Shown: one piece after another, positions 46,514 to 50,925 of the stretch | How the letters are laid out: every line of letters begins with the position of its first letter | How positions within the stretch are numbered: position 1 is the stretch's first letter | Assembly: GCA_905480195.1 (NCBI GenBank) | Contig: CAJQPN010000030.1 | Location: forward strand, 1-50,925 | Length of the DNA: 50,925 nucleotides | Direction of reading: 5' to 3' | Origin: an uncultured Acidimicrobiales bacterium | GTDB taxonomy: Bacteria > Actinomycetota > Acidimicrobiia > Acidimicrobiales > Aldehydirespiratoraceae | Program-made: the position numbers and the translations under genes | Notes under the pieces: model-generated | Seen by the model: only the letters and a program-made list of their open reading frames with translations | What the model was told of the DNA's origin: nothing | Databases searched by the model: none

Positions 46514-47442
46514 GACGACGCCCTGGTGAACAGGTCTTCCAGCGTGGTTCGATCGGTGCTGATCCGCCGAACCCGGGCGTCGGCCGACGCCACGGCGTCT
46601 CGAATGGCATCCAGACTGGCGTGCGGATCGGTGCCACCGACTCGCAAGCGGGCCAGGTCTCGGTTCACCTCGAGACCCACGCTCCGCAGGTACCGCTCGA
46701 CGGCGTCGACCGCTCCCGGTCGGTCGTCGACCTCGACGAGTTCGACGGTGACCGTGGCAGTGTTGCCGACGAGGGCATCGAGACGTCCGTGAGCGACGAG
46801 GCGTCCGGCATCGAGGGCGACGATGTTGTCACAGATGCGCTCGACCTCCTCGAGGCGGTGGCTCGAAAGCAACACGTCGATGCCGAATTCTTCGCTGATC
46901 TGGCGAATCAACGACAACATCTCGTCGCACTGGACGGGATCGAGCCCGTCGGTCGGCTCATCGAGCAGCACGAGGGACGGGTCGGCTGCAACGGCTTGGG
47001 CCAGTTTGACCCGCTGGCGCTGCCCGGTCGACATGGTGCCGAGTGGCCGGAACCGTTCCTCGCCGAGGCCGACCAGCCACAGCGCGTCGCTTGCTCGGCC
47101 CTTCGCCTCTTGTCGTGGCATGCCTCGAACCTCGGCGAGATGTTTCACGAAATCGGATGCAGCCATGTCCTCCGGGAGCACATTTCGCTCGGAGACGTAT
47201 CCGACTTGCGCCCGCAGTTTGCGGGCATGGTGACCCGGATCGAAGCCCAGCACCGTCACGGTTCCCGCCGTCGGAACCCGCAGGCCGAGCGCAATCGACA
47301 TGAGCGTGGTTTTCCCTGCGCCGTTCGCGCCGACCAACCCGGTCACCCCGAAGGGGACGTCGACGCTCACCGCGTCGAGTGCAAGCTGAGATCCGAATCG
47401 CATCGTCAGCCCGCTGGTGGTGAGCACCGCCACGCTGCGCAT
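46510..47442 (-). CDS. ABC transporter ATP-binding protein
   Basis: 310 residues. Walker A GANGAGKTT, signature MSTGQRQRVKLAQ, Walker B LVLLDEPTDGLDP and SSHRLEE switch are intact, as in ABC-2 exporter ATPases. The start is uncertain: the ATG at 47442 is used, but a GTG at 47433 (MAVLTTSGLTMRFG) lies 7 nt after TAGGAT (47446-47441) and would fit the leaderless pattern. It is the first gene of the ATPase-permease-ATPase-permease operon. Confidence 0.9.
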   Translation of the reverse strand: MRSVAVLTTSGLTMRFGSQLALDAVSVDVPFGVTGLVGANGAGKTTLMSIALGLRVPTAGTVTVLGFDPGHHARKLRAQVGYVSERNVLPEDMAASDFVKHLAEVRGMPRQEAKGRASDALWLVGLGEERFRPLGTMSTGQRQRVKLAQAVAADPSLVLLDEPTDGLDPVQCDEMLSLIRQISEEFGIDVLLSSHRLEEVERICDNIVALDAGRLVAHGRLDALVGNTATVTVELVEVDDRPGAVDAVERYLRSVGLEVNRDLARLRVGGTDPHASLDAIRDAVASADARVRRISTDRTTLEDLFTRASS

Positions 47443-47542
47443 CCTAGACACGCAGGTGGCCGGCTTCTGGTCGGGTCGAACCGTTCGCTCATCAGCCAGT
47501 GCACCGATGTCGGCGAGAATCCGAACACTGCGCTCATGCCGT

Positions 47543-47548
47543 TAACGT
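47543..47548 (+). promoter_or_regulatory. -10 hexamer TAACGT for the LolD-type ATPase
   Basis: TAACGT, part of the palindrome CGTTAACG (47540-47547), lies 35 nt before the ATG at 47584, leaving a leader of about 28 nt that contains a CGGAG Shine-Dalgarno. This gene is therefore an SD-led one. Confidence 0.35.
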
Positions 47549-47583
47549 TGGGCCTAGCAAGATATCCCCCCATCGGAGACCCC

Positions 47584-48333
47584 ATGACCGACGTCCCCAC
47601 CCGCTCGGCCACCACGGCCGCTCACGCAGCAGGCGCCACCAAGATCTACGGCTCGGGCGACACCGAAGTCCGCGCCCTCGACGGGGTCGATGTCACGTTC
47701 GAAAAGGGAGCGTTCACAGCGATCATGGGGCCATCGGGCTCGGGAAAGTCGACCCTCATGCATTGCATGGCCGGGCTTGACACCTTGACCGACGGCGAGG
47801 TGTTCATCGGCGAAACAGCCCTGTCGACCCTGTCGGAAAAAGACCTCACTTTGCTACGGCGAGACAACGTCGGGTTCGTTTTCCAAGCGTTCAACCTGGT
47901 GCCGACCCTTTCGGCCATCGAGAACATCACGTTGCCGATGGACCTCGCCGGAACGACACCTGACCATGCGTGGCTCAAACGAGTCATCGACACGGTCGGG
48001 CTCGCCGACCGAACGTCGCACCGGCCCAACGAACTCTCCGGTGGGCAACAGCAGCGGGTGGCGGTGAGCCGGGCCCTGGCCACCCGGCCCGAGATCATCT
48101 TCGCCGACGAACCCACCGGCAACGTCGACTCGACCACCGGGAGCGAGATCCTGAGCTTCATGCGCAGTGCCGTCGACGAGTTCGGGCAGACCATCGTGAT
48201 GGTGACCCATGATCCGGTTGCCGCCTCTTTCGCGAACCGGGTGATCTTCTTGGTCGACGGGAAAATCGTCGACGAACTCCTCGATCCGACTCCCGAGACC
48301 GTGCTCGACATGATGAAGAGCCTCGGCGACTGA
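47584..48333 (+). CDS. ABC transporter ATP-binding protein (LolD/MacB-type)
   Basis: 249 residues. Walker A GPSGSGKST, Q-loop FVFQAFNLVPTLS, signature LSGGQQQRVAVSRAL, Walker B EIIFADEPTGNVDS and MVTHDP switch are typical of the MacB/LolD/FtsE group. With the following FtsX-type permease, which starts 3 nt after its stop, it forms a mechanotransmission-type ABC system. The ATG at 47584 follows CGGAG; the frame is open upstream, but that part overlaps the divergent ABC ATPase gene. Confidence 0.93.
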   Translation: MTDVPTRSATTAAHAAGATKIYGSGDTEVRALDGVDVTFEKGAFTAIMGPSGSGKSTLMHCMAGLDTLTDGEVFIGETALSTLSEKDLTLLRRDNVGFVFQAFNLVPTLSAIENITLPMDLAGTTPDHAWLKRVIDTVGLADRTSHRPNELSGGQQQRVAVSRALATRPEIIFADEPTGNVDSTTGSEILSFMRSAVDEFGQTIVMVTHDPVAASFANRVIFLVDGKIVDELLDPTPETVLDMMKSLGD

Positions 48334-48336
48334 TCA

Positions 48337-50922
48337 ATGCTTCGTCTCACGATCAAGAACCTGCTCGACAAAAAGATCCGTTTCGCGCTCACAACGCTCG
48401 CTGTCGTCGTGAGCGTGGCATCGGTGGTCGGGGTTTTCGTCCTCACCGACAGTCTGCGAGCAAGCTTCAGTGGCTTGGCCGGCGATATCGCCGGTGGAAG
48501 CGATTTGACCGTTCGCGTTGCGCAGGATTTGGGTCAGGAGTTCGACCGCCCTCCCCTTGACGAAGCGTCTGCTGACGACATCGCTGGGGTGGATGGCGTG
48601 GCCGAGATCATCCCTGGTGTGTTCTCGTTCAACGACACGGTCATCATCGACGGTGACGGTGAGGCGATCCGTCCCCAGGGGCCACCTGCGCTCGGCTTCA
48701 GCTGGGACCCAACGACGTTCTTCATCGCCGCCGGTAGGGCGCCTGACGCAGCCGGCGAATTCGCAGCCGATGTGTCGACTGCAGCCGACAACGGCCTGAT
48801 CATCGGGCAGACCTACGCGGTCGACGGGCCGACGCGCCAGGAAACCTTCACCTTGGTGGGCACGTTCCGGTTCGGGTCTCCCGACGAGCACACGAGCCTG
48901 GGCCAGACGATGGCTGCGTTCGAGCTCGAACAGGCGCAGGACTTCCTCAACCGGCCCGGTCAGTACGACGCCATCGCCGTCCTCGTTGATGACGGCGCGG
49001 AGGTCGCTGCGGTGCAAGCAGCGGTGCAAGCCGTTGTCGGCCAAGACCTCGAGGTGGTGACCTCGGCGGTGATCGAGAACGAGAACGCCGAGGGATTCGA
49101 CGAATTCATCTCAATTTTCAACAACATCTTGTTGGCCTTCGCCTTCATCATCGTGTTCGTTGCCACCTTCATCATCAACAACACGTTCCAGATCGTGGTG
49201 AGTCAGCGCATCCGGGAACTCGGTTTGTTGCGGGCGATTGGTGCCACCGGGAGTCAGGTGGCCCGCTCGGTGTATTTCGAGGCGCTTCTGGTTGGGGTGT
49301 TCAGCACGGTGGTCGGCATCGTCACCGGTCTGTTGCTCGGCCAGGGTCTGCGAGGTGCGCTCAACGGGCTCGGGTTCTCGCTGCCTGCCGGTCCGGTCGA
49401 ACTGCAAGTCCGAACGGTCGTGTGGGCCGCTGCGATCGGTATCGGTGTGACGATGCTGTCGGCGATCGTGCCGGCCCGACGGAGCCGAACCATCTCGCCG
49501 ATCGCGGCTATTCAGAACGATCAGCGCCTGGCCGGGGTCAGTCTCACCCGTCGGCTCTGGGTCGGCGGGATCATGACGCTCGTTGGTGTGGCCTTTCTCG
49601 TCGTCGGCTTGTTCGTCGCGTCGACGACCGTGAGCGTGCTCACCAACGTTGCGATCGGCGCGGTCCTGGTGTTCATCGGGGTCAACACCTTGGCGCCGTC
49701 GTTCGCTCGCCCGGTCGCCAATGCGCTCGGTGCCCCGATCGCTCGGCTGTTCGGCACGACCGGCGAGATCGCCCGGGGCAACGCGGCCCGCAGCCCGCGC
49801 CGCACCGCGTCGACGGCCGGCGCGCTCATGATCGGCCTTGCGCTGGTCGGTATGGCCGGCGTGGTCGGTTCGTCGCTGACGAAGTCGTTCTTGAACACCC
49901 TCGACAACGCGGTCGAAGCCGACTATTTCGTGCAGTCCTCGAGTGGCGGCTTCGATCCGTCGGTGACGTTCGCCGAGGAGATCGCGACCGAGATCGATGC
50001 GCTGCCCGAGTTCGACTCGGTGGTCAGCTATCGGTTTGCGCAGGACTCGATGCGTATCGACGGCGTCGATCAGGACGTCTTCACCGCTGACTTCGATCTC
50101 GTGGAACGGCACCTCGATGCCGACATCATCGCCGGTGGACTTGCCGATGCCGATCCGCGTTCCAGCATTGCGTTGCATGAAGACCCCGCCACCGAAGGCG
50201 GCATCGGGTTGGGTGACACGCTTGCGGTGACGTTCCCCGATGGTGTCACCGACGAGCTCACCGTGGTGGCGATTTTCACCGATTCGTCGATCTTCGGCGA
50301 TTGGTTGCTCGACAACGACGTGTGGGAGGCCCACTTCGTTCGGACCGGGCTCGCCTTTGCGAGTGCCACGGTCACCGGCTTCTCCGACGATTTGCCCCAG
50401 GCTGAGCAGGATGCGCTGCTCGAACGGGCAGCTGCGGCGATTGCGCCCGTCACCGAACAGTTCCCGACGATCGTGGCCGAGAGCCGGGTCGAGTTCCGCC
50501 AGAGCCAACAAGACCAGCTCAATTCGTTCCTCGCGGTGATCTTCGTGCTGCTGGCGTTGTCGCTGGTGATCGCCTTGATCGGTATTGCCAACACGTTGGC
50601 GCTGTCGGTGTTCGAACGCACCCGTGAAATTGGGTTGTTGCGGGCGGTTGGGATGACGCGCCGTCAGTTGCGGCGAGCGATCCGCTGGGAAGCGGTGATC
50701 ATCGCCGTGTTTGGTGCGATTCTCGGTCTGGTCCTCGGGGTGATCTTCGGGGTTGCTGCCGTCATTGCGATTCCTGACACGTTCATCAGCATCGTGTCGG
50801 TGCCCTATGGCCAGCTCGTCGTGTATGTGGTGATCGCGGCGATCGCCGGGATCGTGGCGGCGATCCTGCCAGCCCGACGAGCGGCTCGGCTCAACGTGTT
50901 GGACGCCATCAGCCACGAGTGA
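48337..50922 (+). CDS. FtsX-family ABC transporter permease (MacB-like, double FtsX)
   Basis: 861 residues and complete. An N-terminal membrane segment (FALTTLAVVVSVASVVGVFV) is followed by a large extracytoplasmic domain (about 45-250), then three membrane helices with QRIRELGLLRAIGATGSQV, the FtsX core. A second unit has three central helices, another extracytoplasmic domain (about 530-705) and a second FtsX core ending in NVLDAISHE. Such proteins transmit ATP-driven motion to the periplasm or wall rather than pumping substrates through. The partner ATPase is the gene just upstream. Confidence 0.92.
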   Translation: MLRLTIKNLLDKKIRFALTTLAVVVSVASVVGVFVLTDSLRASFSGLAGDIAGGSDLTVRVAQDLGQEFDRPPLDEASADDIAGVDGVAEIIPGVFSFNDTVIIDGDGEAIRPQGPPALGFSWDPTTFFIAAGRAPDAAGEFAADVSTAADNGLIIGQTYAVDGPTRQETFTLVGTFRFGSPDEHTSLGQTMAAFELEQAQDFLNRPGQYDAIAVLVDDGAEVAAVQAAVQAVVGQDLEVVTSAVIENENAEGFDEFISIFNNILLAFAFIIVFVATFIINNTFQIVVSQRIRELGLLRAIGATGSQVARSVYFEALLVGVFSTVVGIVTGLLLGQGLRGALNGLGFSLPAGPVELQVRTVVWAAAIGIGVTMLSAIVPARRSRTISPIAAIQNDQRLAGVSLTRRLWVGGIMTLVGVAFLVVGLFVASTTVSVLTNVAIGAVLVFIGVNTLAPSFARPVANALGAPIARLFGTTGEIARGNAARSPRRTASTAGALMIGLALVGMAGVVGSSLTKSFLNTLDNAVEADYFVQSSSGGFDPSVTFAEEIATEIDALPEFDSVVSYRFAQDSMRIDGVDQDVFTADFDLVERHLDADIIAGGLADADPRSSIALHEDPATEGGIGLGDTLAVTFPDGVTDELTVVAIFTDSSIFGDWLLDNDVWEAHFVRTGLAFASATVTGFSDDLPQAEQDALLERAAAAIAPVTEQFPTIVAESRVEFRQSQQDQLNSFLAVIFVLLALSLVIALIGIANTLALSVFERTREIGLLRAVGMTRRQLRRAIRWEAVIIAVFGAILGLVLGVIFGVAAVIAIPDTFISIVSVPYGQLVVYVVIAAIAGIVAAILPARRAARLNVLDAISHE

Positions 50923-50925
50923 CGG

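Noticed and set aside
49111-50916. A 601-codon minus-strand frame opposite the FtsX permease
   Set aside because: The plus-strand protein has clear FtsX motifs and membrane segments; the antisense chain is Arg/Asp-rich with no motif.

Overview
The window is a high-GC, gene-dense chromosomal segment with short intergenic gaps and many 1-4 nt start/stop overlaps. Gene content points to an actinobacterium of the Acidimicrobiia/Ilumatobacter kind or a close relative: F420-type LLM oxidoreductases, FadD/FadE/thiolase lipid genes, heterodimeric methylmalonyl-CoA mutase, SCO6745-like and PAC2 proteins, a thiolase-like TLP1 protein, and leaderless promoters. This placement is an inference from families; no rRNA or other taxonomic marker is present. 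I see no tRNA, rRNA, CRISPR array, IS element or phage gene.

Layout. 1-2.5 kb (minus): methylmalonyl-CoA mutase operon, with a hidden 55-residue membrane protein coupled between the two subunits. 2.6-10.4 kb: a degenerate amidohydrolase-fold protein, acyl-CoA synthetase, SDR, GNAT, a stand-alone molybdopterin oxidoreductase, DUF3237 protein and thiolase. 10.4-15.2 kb (minus): DUF3048 lipoprotein, then an Fe-S-type regulator with methyltransferase, CysQ and a small protein, then an LLM oxidoreductase. 15.3-19.9 kb (plus): tight operon SDR / iron alcohol dehydrogenase / glutamine-synthetase-like ligase / FAD monooxygenase. 19.9-24.9 kb (plus): VanY-type peptidase, acyl-CoA synthetase, acyl-CoA dehydrogenase, zinc alcohol dehydrogenase. 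25-33.4 kb (minus): SCO6745-like protein, LLM oxidoreductase, repeat lipoprotein, leuA with a leucine-rich leader peptide and attenuator, a secreted multidomain nuclease, a hydrolase. 33.5-39.4 kb: a second degenerate amidohydrolase broken by a frameshift, PAC2 protein, PrmA-like methyltransferase, hydrolase, SDR and a TLP1 thiolase-like protein. 39.4-43.8 kb: a 1190-residue GAF/PAS/GGDEF/EAL protein divergent from an enoyl-CoA hydratase. 43.9-50.9 kb: two interlocked ABC-2 ATPase/permease pairs, divergent from a LolD/MacB-like ATPase and FtsX permease.

How the genes work together. Acyl activation (two FadDs), acyl-CoA dehydrogenation, hydration and thiolysis, plus methylmalonyl-CoA mutase, form scattered parts of fatty-acid or sterol degradation with propionyl-CoA disposal. 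The two LLM enzymes suggest F420 chemistry. The most informative regulatory signals are a TAnnnT -10 hexamer (often TACCGT) placed 6-8 nt before the start codon of about fifteen first-of-operon genes, implying pervasive leaderless transcription, and a complete-looking ribosome-mediated leucine attenuator in front of leuA.
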